From Streptomyces fulvoviolaceus (GTDB taxonomy: Bacteria; Actinomycetota; Actinomycetes; Streptomycetales; Streptomycetaceae), in the NCBI RefSeq assembly GCF_000718165.1, contig NZ_JOEY01000011.1, positions 62,001-126,000 of the forward strand: a stretch of 64,000 nt of DNA. Direction: 5' to 3'. Every line of letters starts with the position of its first letter. Position 1 is the stretch's first letter. Shown piece after piece: positions 24,390 to 33,453 of the stretch. Below the pieces are notes generated by a model. That model ran no database searches and was not told the origin of the DNA. It was given only the letters and a program-made list of their open reading frames with translations. The position numbers and the translations under genes were made by a program.

Positions 24390-27110
24390 GTGCCCCGCGT
24401 CGACCGACGCACCGTCATCAAGGGCGCCGCAGCCGCGGCGGCCGCCGCCCAGTTCTCCTGGGCCCTGTCCCGCACCGCCGCCGCGGCGGACGGCGACGAC
24501 ACCGAGCTCCACTGGCTGGAGGGCCCGGCGCCCGACGTCCACGCCGGTGCCACCTGGGGCCTGCCGTGGAAGCGCGGCACATACCGGCCGGACCAGAGCT
24601 TCCGGCTGACGACCGCCGCCGGCGACGACGTCCCCGTCCAGACCTGGGTCACGGGCCACTGGCCCGACGGCTCGGTGAAGTGGACCGCTCACGCGATCGC
24701 GCCGGACGCGCCGAAGGCCTCGGCCTACCGGCTCACCACGGGGACGCCCGCCGCCCCGGCCGAGCGGGTCACCGTCACCCGCAAGGCCGGCCGCATCGAG
24801 GTGTCGACCGGTGCCATCACGGCCGTCTTCGGCGCCAAGGGCACCGACACCGTCGTCCGCAGCATCCGGCGCGGGAGCGCCGAGATCGCCCGCGACGGTC
24901 AACTCGTGCTCCTGCGACAGAAGTCCGTGCGCGAGGGGACGGCAGCCGAGACCTTCACCGGCCGGATCGAGAAGATCGCCGTCGAGCAGGACGGCCCCGT
25001 CCGGGCCGTGATCCGCGTCGAGGGCCGCCACCGCCACGGCAGCCACGGCCTGCTCCCCTTCGTGCTCCGCTTCGCCTTCTCCGCGGGCGGCGACTCCTTC
25101 CGTCTGACCCACACCTTCGTCTGGGACGGCAAGCAGGAGCCCGGCTCCGACGACGGCGACTTCCTGCGCGGGCTCGGCGTCCGCTTCACCGTGCCGCTGA
25201 GCGACCAGCCGTACGACCGCCATGTGCGGTTCGCCGACTCGGGCGGAGGCCTGTTCGGCGAGGCCGTCCAGGGCATCACCGGACTGCGCCGCGACCCCGG
25301 GGCGGCGGTGCGCGACGCCCAGATCGCCGGCGAGAAGCTGCCCGACACCTCGACCTGGGACACCCGGGTGTCCAGTCGCCTCGGCTACATCCCGCAGTGG
25401 GGAGACTTCACCCTCACCCAGCCGACGGCCGACGGCTACCTCGTGCGCAAGCGCACCAAGGCGGGGCACGGCTGGGTCCAGGCCGGTGCCGGGCAGCGCG
25501 CCGGGGGCTTCGGATACGTCGGCGGCGTGAGCGGCGGACTCTCCTTCGGGCTCCGGGACTTCTGGCAGCGGCACCCGACCCAACTCGACGTCCGGGACGC
25601 CCAGACCGATGCCGCCGAGGCCACCGTATGGCTCTACTCGCCCGAGGCGCCCCCGCTGGACCTGCGCTTCTACCATGACGGCCTGGGTCAGGACACGTAC
25701 GAGAAGCAGGTCGAGGGCCTGGAGATCACGTACGAGGACTACGAGCCGGGGTTCGGGACGCCGTACGGCATCGCCCGCACCAGTGAACTGACCTTCTGGG
25801 CACTGGAGAAGACCCCGTCGGCCGCGGTTCTCGCCGCGCAGGCAGCCGCCACCGCGACCCCGCCGCTGCTCACTGCCACGCCCCAACGGCTGGACGCGGC
25901 AGGGGTGTTCGGGGACTGGGCGCCCGTAGACCGCTCGAACAAGGCGCGGACCACGATCGAGGACCGCCTCGACGACCTCTTCGCCTACTACCGCGACCAG
26001 CGGGAGCAGCACCGCTGGTACGGCTTCCTCGACTATGGCGACGTCCAGCACACCTACGACAACGACCGGCACGTCTGGCGCTACGACGTCGGCGGCTACG
26101 CCTGGGACAACTCCGAACTCGGCACCGACCTCTGGCTCTGGTACCACTTCCTGCGCACCGGCTCCGCCGAGGTCTTCCGGTTCGCGGAGGCGATGACCCG
26201 GCACACCGGCGAGGTCGACGTCTACCATCTCGGCAAGTGGGCGGGCCTCGGCACTCGGCACGGCGTGCAGCACTACGCGGACAGCGCCAAGCAGGTCCGT
26301 ATCTCGACGGCGGCCAACCGGCGCTTCTACTACTTCCTCACCGGCGACGAGCGCACCGGTGACCTGCTGCGCGAACTCGTCGACGTGGAGCTGACGTTCC
26401 TGGAGGTCGACCCGCAGCGCAAGGTCCGCACGGACGGCTACACGCCCGGCGACCGGCATGCCCTGTCGGTCGGCTTCGGCACCGACTGGGGTGGGATCTC
26501 GGCGGCCTGGCTCACCGAGTGGGAGCGACGCGGGCCGAACGCGGAGAAGGCGAAGGCCAAGCTGGTCAACTCGCTGCGGACGATCGCCGCCCAGCCCAAC
26601 GGCTTCTTCACCGGCACGGGCTTGCTGGACGCGGACACGGGCAAGTTCGCGGTCACGACGGACACGGCCGTCAGCGTGTCCCACCTGAGTGCCGTCTTCG
26701 GTCTCGTCGAGACCAACAGTGAGCTCGTCTCCCTGTTCGGCGACGAGGAGCCGGAGTTCCGCACGGCCTGGCTGAACTACGCGCAGTACTACAACGCCAC
26801 CGACGCCCAGAAGAAGCAACTCACCGGCTCCACCTGGAAGTCGGCGCTGCCCGCCGCGCACTCCCGCGTCACGGCCTACGCGGCCCACCGCAAGGACGAC
26901 CCGACGCTCGCCACGCGCGCGTGGAACGAGTTCTTCACCGGCAGCGACACCTACTTCCCCTCCAACGACTGGTCTCCCGTCACGATCAAGGCCCCGGCGG
27001 TCCTGCGCACCACCGAGGAGATTCCCTGGATCTCCACCAACTCCTCGGCGCAGTGGGCGCTCGCGGCGATCCAGAACCTGGCCCTCATCGGGGATCGGAT
27101 CCCGTCATGA
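24390..27110 (+). CDS. Secreted exo-rhamnogalacturonan lyase-like protein (Tat substrate)
   Basis: A 906-residue protein with a twin-arginine signal: DRRTVIKGAAAAAAAAQFSW near residues 4-23, and a cleavage region after SRTAAAA. The rest is a long, mostly beta-rich catalytic region with conserved aromatics, such as YRDQREQHRWYGFLDYGDVQ and YDVGGYAWDNSELGTDLWLW. I recognise the family as exo-rhamnogalacturonan-lyase-like by memory and by neighbours, not by a catalytic motif. It would act outside the cell on pectin backbones. The GTG start has an excellent GGAGG site. The stop overlaps the SGNH gene (ATGA). Confidence 0.75.
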   Translation: MPRVDRRTVIKGAAAAAAAAQFSWALSRTAAAADGDDTELHWLEGPAPDVHAGATWGLPWKRGTYRPDQSFRLTTAAGDDVPVQTWVTGHWPDGSVKWTAHAIAPDAPKASAYRLTTGTPAAPAERVTVTRKAGRIEVSTGAITAVFGAKGTDTVVRSIRRGSAEIARDGQLVLLRQKSVREGTAAETFTGRIEKIAVEQDGPVRAVIRVEGRHRHGSHGLLPFVLRFAFSAGGDSFRLTHTFVWDGKQEPGSDDGDFLRGLGVRFTVPLSDQPYDRHVRFADSGGGLFGEAVQGITGLRRDPGAAVRDAQIAGEKLPDTSTWDTRVSSRLGYIPQWGDFTLTQPTADGYLVRKRTKAGHGWVQAGAGQRAGGFGYVGGVSGGLSFGLRDFWQRHPTQLDVRDAQTDAAEATVWLYSPEAPPLDLRFYHDGLGQDTYEKQVEGLEITYEDYEPGFGTPYGIARTSELTFWALEKTPSAAVLAAQAAATATPPLLTATPQRLDAAGVFGDWAPVDRSNKARTTIEDRLDDLFAYYRDQREQHRWYGFLDYGDVQHTYDNDRHVWRYDVGGYAWDNSELGTDLWLWYHFLRTGSAEVFRFAEAMTRHTGEVDVYHLGKWAGLGTRHGVQHYADSAKQVRISTAANRRFYYFLTGDERTGDLLRELVDVELTFLEVDPQRKVRTDGYTPGDRHALSVGFGTDWGGISAAWLTEWERRGPNAEKAKAKLVNSLRTIAAQPNGFFTGTGLLDADTGKFAVTTDTAVSVSHLSAVFGLVETNSELVSLFGDEEPEFRTAWLNYAQYYNATDAQKKQLTGSTWKSALPAAHSRVTAYAAHRKDDPTLATRAWNEFFTGSDTYFPSNDWSPVTIKAPAVLRTTEEIPWISTNSSAQWALAAIQNLALIGDRIPS

Positions 27111-28152
27111 GGCGTGGCCTTGTGAGTGCGGCGATGGCCGCGGGGATGGTCGTGGGTGCGGTGCAGCCTGCTGCCGCGTCCGGTGACCCGTACGTTGTGC
27201 GCCCTGATGACAGGCGTCTCACCTACGAGGGCCACTGGGGCCGCACCGCCGAAGCCGCCGTCACCGTCAACTCCGGCTCCCGGCTGCGGTTCCGGTTCGT
27301 GGGCGGCAGCGTCCACGCCCTGTTCGACGTCTCGTCGATCACCGTGCCCGCGCAGATCTACGTGTCGGTCGACGGCGGCCCGAAGCAGCTGCACACCGTC
27401 GACCAGGACGATCTGGAGATCACAGCCGGCGGCCGCGGTCCTCACACGGTCGAGATCTCCGTCAAGGACGTCTTCTCGCGGGTCAACCGGTGGACGCCAC
27501 CGCTGGAGACCGGGGTCGTGCTGACCGGGATCCGCGGTCATGTCCTGGACCAACGAGTCCGGCACGCACCGGAGTTGGCGTTCTACGGGGACTCCGTCAC
27601 CCAGGGCGTGATGGCCCTGTGCGACGTCAACACCTCCGACTGCGCCGACGGTACGGCCGCCTACCCCACGCTGGTCGCCGACGCCCTGCATGTCTCCCTC
27701 ACCCAGGTCGGGTTCGGGCGGCAGGGCGTGATCCAGACCGGCAATGGGGGAGTGCCGGCCGCCTCGGACGCCTACGGCTGGAACTGCGCCGGTTCCAGGG
27801 CGGATTCGGACCGCCGTGCCGACGTGATCGTGGTGAACCAGGCACCAACGATGCCGCGTTCGGCTCGGCGGAGTTCCGCACCGCCTACCGCGCCTACCTC
27901 GAAAAGCTCCGGGCCGCCGCACCGCACGCCCGCATCCTCGCCCTGCGCCCGTTCGACGGCACCCATGCCGCCGACATCGCGGCCGTGGTCGGTGAACTCG
28001 CCGACCCACGCACCGAGTTCGTCGACACGACCGGCTGGCTCGACGCGGCGGAGGGCGACTTCCACGGCACCGTCCACCCGAGTGCCCAGGGCCACCGCAA
28101 GGCGGCCGACCGACTGATCAGCCTCATCTCGAAGGAATCGAAGGAGCGCTAG
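27107..28152 (+). pseudogene. Secreted SGNH/GDSL esterase, frameshifted
   Basis: The reading starts at ATG 27107 with a signal peptide (SAAMAAGMVVGAVQPAAAS). It carries a carbohydrate-binding-like N-terminal domain and SGNH block I in LAFYGDSVTQG. The frame then breaks: after VIVVNQ (codon ending 27841) the expected block III GTND continues only in the +1 frame (TNDAAFGSAEFRTAY) through block V HPSAQGH to the stop at 28150. One missing G (GGC to GC) at 27841/27842 explains this. It is probably a recently broken gene or a sequencing error. Intact homologues would deacetylate pectin sugars. Confidence 0.82.
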
Positions 28153-30083
28153 TGCACGCCCACCGACTGCACGCCAATCGACTGCACGCCAACCGGCGCC
28201 GAAGAACCGTCGCCGTCACCGCCGCCGCCCTGTTGGCCGGGCTGTTCTCCGCACCGACCGGCCACGCCGCCGCCCCGGAACCCCGCCGGATCGTGGAGAA
28301 CCTCGACCGCGGCCTGGTCGCCGTACCCTCCGGCGAAGGCACCTTCCTCAGCTGGCGCCTGCTCGGCACCGAGTACGCCGGCCACGGCAACGCCCTCTCC
28401 TTCAACGTGTACAAGGATGGGCGGCGACTGAATCGCCAGCCGGTCGCCAAGTCCACGACGTACCAGGACAACACCCCGGGCACGGGCACGTACACCGTGC
28501 GTGCCGTCATCAACGGGCGTGAGCGGAAGGGGAGTTCAGGCGCCCTCGACTTCTCGAAGGGCTACGCCGAGATTCCCCTCGCCGCCGCCGACGGCTACAC
28601 CGTGCAGCACGCCTGGCCCGGTGACCTCGACGGCGACGGGCAGTACGAGCTGGTCGTCAGCCGCCTCTCCCAGACCCGCGACAGGCCCGACCTGCTGGAG
28701 GCGTACACGCTCACCGGCGAGCGGCTCTGGCGCGTCGACCTCGGCCCCGGCTCGTACACGCAGGTCGGCGGCAACGGCGCCAACGACCCGGCGCCCGCCG
28801 CGATCAGCGGCTCCACGGCGATCGGCGGCTACCGCAACGACGACAACGTCACCGTCTACGACCTCGACAGCGACGGCAGGGCCGAGGTGCTGGTGCACAC
28901 GGCCGCCGGGACGACCTTCGCGGACGGCTCCCAGGTCACCGCCGACTCGCCGGCGAACCAGTTCGTCTCGGTGATCGACGGCGCGACCGGGACCGAACGC
29001 ACCCGGCAGCCCGTGCCCGACGACTTCGTCGCCGATGGCCCCTCCGGCGGCCACTTCGGCATCGCCTACCTGGACGGCGAACACCCCAGCCTGGTCACCA
29101 AGTTGGTCACGCGGGTCGGCGCCAAGCGCGGCTCCTTCCGGGTCCTGTTCCAGACGTGGGACTTCAACGGCACGGACCTGAACCGCCGTTGGAAGCACGT
29201 CGTGGACCCGGCCACCGGAGCGACCAGCTTCCACCAGATCCGCACCGTCGACGTCGACCAGGACGGCAAGGACGAGATCGCCGACGGCAACTACGTCGTG
29301 AACAGCGACGGCACCCTGCGCTACGTCGTCGACCAGGCCATCCACGGCGACCGCTTCGACATCGCCGACCTCGACCCCGACCGGCCCGGCCTGGAGGGCT
29401 TCGCGATCCAGCAGTCCGAGCTGGGCGTCGTGTCGAACTTCCCCTGGTACTACTACGACGCCGACACCGGCGAACGCCTGACGACCGGCGCACACCCCGC
29501 GACCCCGGTGAGCGACGCCGACCTCGACGTCGGCCGCGGCAACGCCGCCGACATCGACCCGGACCACCCCGGCTACGAGTACTGGACCTCCACCGCCGAT
29601 GTCACCCGGCCCGGCGCGGGCGTCTTCAACGTCCAGGACGGCAAGGTCTCCACGACCACGCCCAGCGTCAACTTCCGTATCTGGTGGGACGGCGACAAGG
29701 CGTCCGAGCTCCTCGACTCCACCCACGTCGAGAAGTGGGACCCGGCGACCGAGACCAGCGCGAAGATCTTCGAGCCGTCCGGGATCGTCTCCGGCGCCCG
29801 CAACGCCACCCCGTTCTACGGCGATCTCCTCGGCGACTGGCGCGAGGAGATCCTCGCCGAGACCGCCGACCACACCGCCCTGCGCCTCTGCACCACCACC
29901 GAGCCGACGCGGACGCGCCTCTACACGCTCGCCCAGAACCCCGAGTACCGCCTCGGCTGGACCGTGCGTGGCTATCTGCAGTCGACGTACACGGACTACT
30001 ACCTCGGCACCGAGACCCGTCGTGTGCCGAAGCCCTCGATCACCCTCCCGGAAGGAGCCGTCTCCCGTGACGACCACGCGTAG
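28152..30083 (+). CDS. Secreted rhamnogalacturonan lyase (PL11-type)
   Basis: A 643-residue secreted protein. The N-terminus is basic (LHANRRRRTVAVT) and then hydrophobic (AAALLAGLFSAPTGHAA), a Sec-type signal. The mature part has many DxDxDG calcium-type repeats, for example LDGDGQYELVVS and LDSDGRAEVLVHT, giving the beta-propeller of PL11 rhamnogalacturonan endolyases. It cuts alternating rhamnose-galacturonate chains of pectin by beta-elimination. GTG 28152 overlaps the previous stop (TAGTG), and GAAGGAG lies upstream. Two 15-base near-repeats at the start (28161-28194) encode RLHAN twice. Confidence 0.88.
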   Translation: MHAHRLHANRLHANRRRRTVAVTAAALLAGLFSAPTGHAAAPEPRRIVENLDRGLVAVPSGEGTFLSWRLLGTEYAGHGNALSFNVYKDGRRLNRQPVAKSTTYQDNTPGTGTYTVRAVINGRERKGSSGALDFSKGYAEIPLAAADGYTVQHAWPGDLDGDGQYELVVSRLSQTRDRPDLLEAYTLTGERLWRVDLGPGSYTQVGGNGANDPAPAAISGSTAIGGYRNDDNVTVYDLDSDGRAEVLVHTAAGTTFADGSQVTADSPANQFVSVIDGATGTERTRQPVPDDFVADGPSGGHFGIAYLDGEHPSLVTKLVTRVGAKRGSFRVLFQTWDFNGTDLNRRWKHVVDPATGATSFHQIRTVDVDQDGKDEIADGNYVVNSDGTLRYVVDQAIHGDRFDIADLDPDRPGLEGFAIQQSELGVVSNFPWYYYDADTGERLTTGAHPATPVSDADLDVGRGNAADIDPDHPGYEYWTSTADVTRPGAGVFNVQDGKVSTTTPSVNFRIWWDGDKASELLDSTHVEKWDPATETSAKIFEPSGIVSGARNATPFYGDLLGDWREEILAETADHTALRLCTTTEPTRTRLYTLAQNPEYRLGWTVRGYLQSTYTDYYLGTETRRVPKPSITLPEGAVSRDDHA

Positions 30084-30783
30084 AGCCTTCGGAGCCCTGG
30101 CCGCCGGTGCCGCCCTTGCGGCCCTGGCCCCCGCGACCGGCGCGAGTGCCTCACCCCGACACCGCCGGCTGATCGCCCACGACGACTTCCGTCACGGCCT
30201 CGGCCAGTGGGCTGTGGAACTAGAGAAGGGCGGCACCGTCACCGCCTCCCGCGGGACCCTGGAGGTCGACGTACCGGCCGGCGCGACGGTCTGGTTCAGG
30301 AAGCGGCTCGAAGGGCCGTACGTCATCGAGTACACCGCCACACCCGTGTCGGAGGGCGGGGTCAACGACCGGGTCTCCGACCTCAACAACTTCTGGAACG
30401 CCGTCGACGTCCGCTCCCCGGACGACCTCTTCGCCACCGCGCGGGGCGGGGCGCTGGCGGAGTACGACTACCTCAAGACGTACTACGTCGGCTACGGCGC
30501 CAACACGAACACGACGACCCGGCTGCGCCGCTACGTCGGCGAGGCAGGCGTCCGCCCGCTCGTCTTCGACTACACCGAGCCGCTGCTCGTGGCGAACGAG
30601 CCCAACCGGGTGCGGATTGTCTCCGACGGCTCGACCGTGCAGTGGTGGAACAACGGGCGGCTCGTCTTCGACTACACCGACCCGGAGCCGTACACGGGTG
30701 GGCACTTCGCGTTCCGGACCACCTGGAGCCACTTCCGTATCGGCAACTTCCGGGTGCGGCAGTCGCAGCGTCAACACCGCTGA
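30067..30783 (+). CDS. Secreted DUF6250 protein (Tat substrate), rhamnogalacturonan locus
   Basis: From GTG 30067, which overlaps the lyase gene by 17 bases, 238 residues. The signal is twin-arginine: TTRRAFGALAAGAALAALAP. The mature domain looks like a concanavalin-like jelly roll (GGTVTASRGTLEVDVPAGAT, WWNNGRLVFDYTDPEPYTGG). I recall DUF6250 for this sequence type, often found beside pectin lyases. The enzymatic role is unknown; a lyase or glycan-binding function is plausible. Translational coupling to the lyase shows that it is made together with it. Confidence 0.75.
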   Translation: MTTTRRAFGALAAGAALAALAPATGASASPRHRRLIAHDDFRHGLGQWAVELEKGGTVTASRGTLEVDVPAGATVWFRKRLEGPYVIEYTATPVSEGGVNDRVSDLNNFWNAVDVRSPDDLFATARGGALAEYDYLKTYYVGYGANTNTTTRLRRYVGEAGVRPLVFDYTEPLLVANEPNRVRIVSDGSTVQWWNNGRLVFDYTDPEPYTGGHFAFRTTWSHFRIGNFRVRQSQRQHR

Positions 30784-30895
30784 TGAGACACCTATTCCGA
30801 GTTTGACCAATCCTTGAAGAGTGGCTTATCTCACCGCTCGTCAAGCCCTTCCTACGGTCGCGTAGGTCACATCCGCAGGGGAATCATGGGCCGAT

Positions 30896-31714
30896 GTGGC
30901 AGACGATTCGAAGAGTGACGAAAGATCAGTGATCGGGTCGTACGTGGCGGTGGGGGACAGCTTCACCGAGGGCGTCGGCGACCCCGGCCCCGACGGGGCG
31001 CTCGTCGGTTGGGCCGACCGGTTCGCGGTACTTCTCGCGGACCGGCGGCCCGAGGGCGACTTCGAGTACACGAACCTCGCCGTGCGCGGGAAACTTCTCG
31101 ACCAGGTGGTGGACGACCAGCTTCGGCAGGCCGTCGAGCTGGCGCCGGACCTGGTGTCCTTCTGTGCCGGCGGCAACGACATCCTGCGGCCCGGCACCGA
31201 CCCCGACGAGGTCGCCGAGCGCTTCGAGCGAGGGGTGGCGCAACTCACCGCCGTCGCGGGCACGGTGATGGTGACGACCGGCTTCGACACCCGTGGCGTA
31301 CCCGTCCTCAAGCACCTGCGCGGCAAGATCGCGACCTACAACGGACATGTGCGGGCCATCGCCGACCGTTACGGCTGTCCCGTGCTCGACCTGTGGTCCC
31401 TCAAGACCATCCAGGACCGCCGGGCCTGGGACGGCGACCGGCTCCACCTCTCGCCCGAGGGGCACACGCGTGTGGCGCTGCGCGCGGGCCAGGTCCTCGG
31501 CCTGGAGGTCCCGGCCGACCCGGACCAGCCCTGGCCGCTGCTCCCGCCGCGCGGCACCCTCGAGGTCCGGCGGGACGACGTCCACTGGGCGCGCGAGTAC
31601 CTGGTGCCGTGGATCGGCCGCCGGCTGCGCGGGGAGTCCTCGGGCGACCACGTGACGGCCAAGGGCGCGCTGTCGCCGGACGACATCAAGTCCCGGATCG
31701 CTTCGGTGGCCTGA
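30896..31714 (+). CDS. Cytosolic SGNH/GDSL-family hydrolase
   Basis: A 272-residue lipase/esterase-like protein. Block I is VAVGDSFTEGVGD with the catalytic Ser, block III is FCAGGNDILRPG, and block V is DRLHLSPEGH with the catalytic His. It lacks a signal peptide. The substrate is unknown; bacterial members of this type deacylate lipids or carbohydrates. The start at GTG 30896 is a choice; ATG 30886 in another frame is not coding. It is a separate transcription unit, ending in a hairpin at 31728-31748. Confidence 0.88.
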   Translation: MADDSKSDERSVIGSYVAVGDSFTEGVGDPGPDGALVGWADRFAVLLADRRPEGDFEYTNLAVRGKLLDQVVDDQLRQAVELAPDLVSFCAGGNDILRPGTDPDEVAERFERGVAQLTAVAGTVMVTTGFDTRGVPVLKHLRGKIATYNGHVRAIADRYGCPVLDLWSLKTIQDRRAWDGDRLHLSPEGHTRVALRAGQVLGLEVPADPDQPWPLLPPRGTLEVRRDDVHWAREYLVPWIGRRLRGESSGDHVTAKGALSPDDIKSRIASVA

Positions 31715-31727
31715 GCCCGCTCGGGGT

Positions 31728-31748
31728 GCCCGGCCGCCATGGCCGGGC
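31728..31748 (+). terminator. Hairpin after the SGNH hydrolase gene
   Basis: GCCCGGCC pairs with GGCCGGGC around a five-base loop (GCCAT), 14 bases past the stop. Confidence 0.6.
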
Positions 31749-31879
31749 GCCTCGGGTTCAGGGACGGGCCCGACCGGCTCGACCAGTGAGGTGATCACAC
31801 GGGAGTGGTGTGTCCGCGTGGGCCGACCACGGTGCTGGGATGACGGCGAACCGCCCCCGACGCCGTGAGGACCTCCCGC

Positions 31880-32647
31880 ATGCCCTTCCCGCGCACGCCC
31901 GCGGCGCTGCCCCGCGCCACCACCACGCTCGCCGTCGCCCTCCTCACCCTCGGCCTCGCCGCCCCCACGGCGGCCGCCCTGCCGGGGCCGGCTCTCCGCA
32001 CCGCCGCCCCCAGCGCCCCGAGCCCCGCCACCGTCACCGTGACCGGCGAGGGCAGCGCCACGGCCACCCCGGACCTCGCCGTGATCGGCGCCGGAGTCGA
32101 GGCGCAGGCCAAGACTCCGCAGGCGGCGCTGAACGCGCAGAACAAGGCGGCGAGCGCGCTGTTGAAGGCCGTACGCGGGCAGGGTGTCGCCGAGCGGGAC
32201 ATCAGCACCGAGAACCTGTCGCTCAGTCCCGTGTACGACTACGACGACGGCACCTCCCAGCTGACGGGCTACCAGGCCGCGCAGTCCTTCTCCGTCAAGG
32301 TCCGCGAGGTCGGCCGTACGGGGATGGTGCTGCAGGCGATCACGGACGCCACCGGCACCGCCGGCCGCATCAACTCGGTCACCTTCGACGTCGCCGACCC
32401 GGCCCCCGTGCGCGCCCGGGCCCGCAAGGCCGCGCACGACGACGCGCACACCAAGGCCCTGCAGTACGCGCGCCTGAGCGGACACCGACTCGGCCGGCTG
32501 GTCTCGCTCACCGACGTCACGACCAGCGGGCCCGTCTCCCCGCCGTGGTCCGCGGACGCACCCCCCGGTGCGGGAGCGGGCGTGCCGCTCGCCCCGGGGG
32601 AGGTCCGGACGACGGTCACCGTCACGGCGGTCCACGAACTGGTCTGA
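31880..32647 (+). CDS. Exported SIMPL-domain (DUF541) protein
   Basis: From ATG 31880 (GAGG site) 255 residues; GTG 31865 would add five codons. The signal peptide has an ATTTLAVALLTLGLAAPTAAA core. The mature part starts with SPATVTVTGEGSATATPDLA, a clear SIMPL-domain opening, followed by repeated coiled segments (EAQAKTPQAALNAQNKAASA). SIMPL proteins form oligomeric, stress-linked structures outside the membrane in other bacteria. The substrate and partners are unknown. The gene stands alone. Confidence 0.85.
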   Translation: MPFPRTPAALPRATTTLAVALLTLGLAAPTAAALPGPALRTAAPSAPSPATVTVTGEGSATATPDLAVIGAGVEAQAKTPQAALNAQNKAASALLKAVRGQGVAERDISTENLSLSPVYDYDDGTSQLTGYQAAQSFSVKVREVGRTGMVLQAITDATGTAGRINSVTFDVADPAPVRARARKAAHDDAHTKALQYARLSGHRLGRLVSLTDVTTSGPVSPPWSADAPPGAGAGVPLAPGEVRTTVTVTAVHELV

Positions 32648-32700
32648 GACGTGGGGTGGGGCGGCGTCCGCCGCGTGAGCGCTCCGCTGGAGGTGCCGCG

Positions 32701-32770
32701 CTGTGCGGTCGTTCGTCTGCTGCGCCGTCGTGGCTGGTCGCGCAGTTCCCCGCGCCCCTTCAGGGCGCTT
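32701..32770. repeat. Streptomyces intergenic GC-rich repeat element
   Basis: The block TGGTCGCGCAGTTCCCCGCG followed by CCCCTTCAGGGC is one I recognise as a multi-copy intergenic element in Streptomyces genomes. It sits between converging genes (SIMPL protein and TetR gene), a typical place. It ends in a small hairpin, GCGCCCCTTCAGGGCGC. Confidence 0.6.
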
Positions 32771-32782
32771 CGCCGGACCCGC

Positions 32783-33397
32783 CTACTGCGTCGTCAACGC
32801 CTCGCGCTCCAGCCCGAGTTCCCGGGCCAGCGCCTCGTCCACCCACTCCTGCGCCCGCGCCCGTGACACGGCACCCGCGTAGGACGTCAGCTGTACGGCG
32901 AGTCCGTCGAGGAGGGCCGTGAGGCGCAGGGCCGTCCCGGCCGGGTCCGGGCAGCGGAACTCGCCCGCGGCCACGCCCTCGGCGATCAGCTCGGCGAGCG
33001 CCGCCTTCCACTGCCGGTCGAGATCCCGGGTGACCTGCTGGAGCGCGGGCTCGCGCAGCGACACCGCCCATCCCTCGATCCACAGCCGCCAGCCCTTGGC
33101 CTGACCGGTGGGGGCGTACCAGCGCACGGCCGCCCGCAGCCGGCGCAACGCGGTCGTACGGCGGGCGAGCACCTTGCGCAGCTGGGCGAGGTCGCCCTCC
33201 GAGGCGTAGGTGAACGCGGCGGCGACCAGCTTCTCCTTCGTGGAGAAGTGATAGAGCACCAGAGCGTTGCTCACCCCGAGCGCGGCGGCCACGTCGGCGA
33301 TCCTGACGGCCGCCACGCCCCGCGCCTCGATCTGCTCGATGGCGGCCCGCAGCAGCTCCTCGCGCCGCTCGGCCACGCTCAACCGTACTCTCGCCAC
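32783..33397 (-). CDS. TetR/AcrR-family transcriptional regulator
   Basis: A 204-residue protein with a helix-turn-helix at about residues 10-55: ELLRAAIEQIEARGVAAVRI, then VAAALGVSNALVLYHFSTKE. The C-terminal ligand domain is helical and lacks a recognised motif. It lies 56 bases downstream of, and on the same strand as, the amino-acid dehydrogenase gene, so they may form one operon. The operator candidate at 34656-34673 upstream of that gene is a plausible target. The ligand is unknown. Confidence 0.92.
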   Translation of the reverse strand: MARVRLSVAERREELLRAAIEQIEARGVAAVRIADVAAALGVSNALVLYHFSTKEKLVAAAFTYASEGDLAQLRKVLARRTTALRRLRAAVRWYAPTGQAKGWRLWIEGWAVSLREPALQQVTRDLDRQWKAALAELIAEGVAAGEFRCPDPAGTALRLTALLDGLAVQLTSYAGAVSRARAQEWVDEALARELGLEREALTTQ

Positions 33398-33453
33398 GCG
33401 GTCACCCTAATCCGTGCCCCTGTGAGGTGCCGTAGGGAGGCCGTCGTCCGAGG

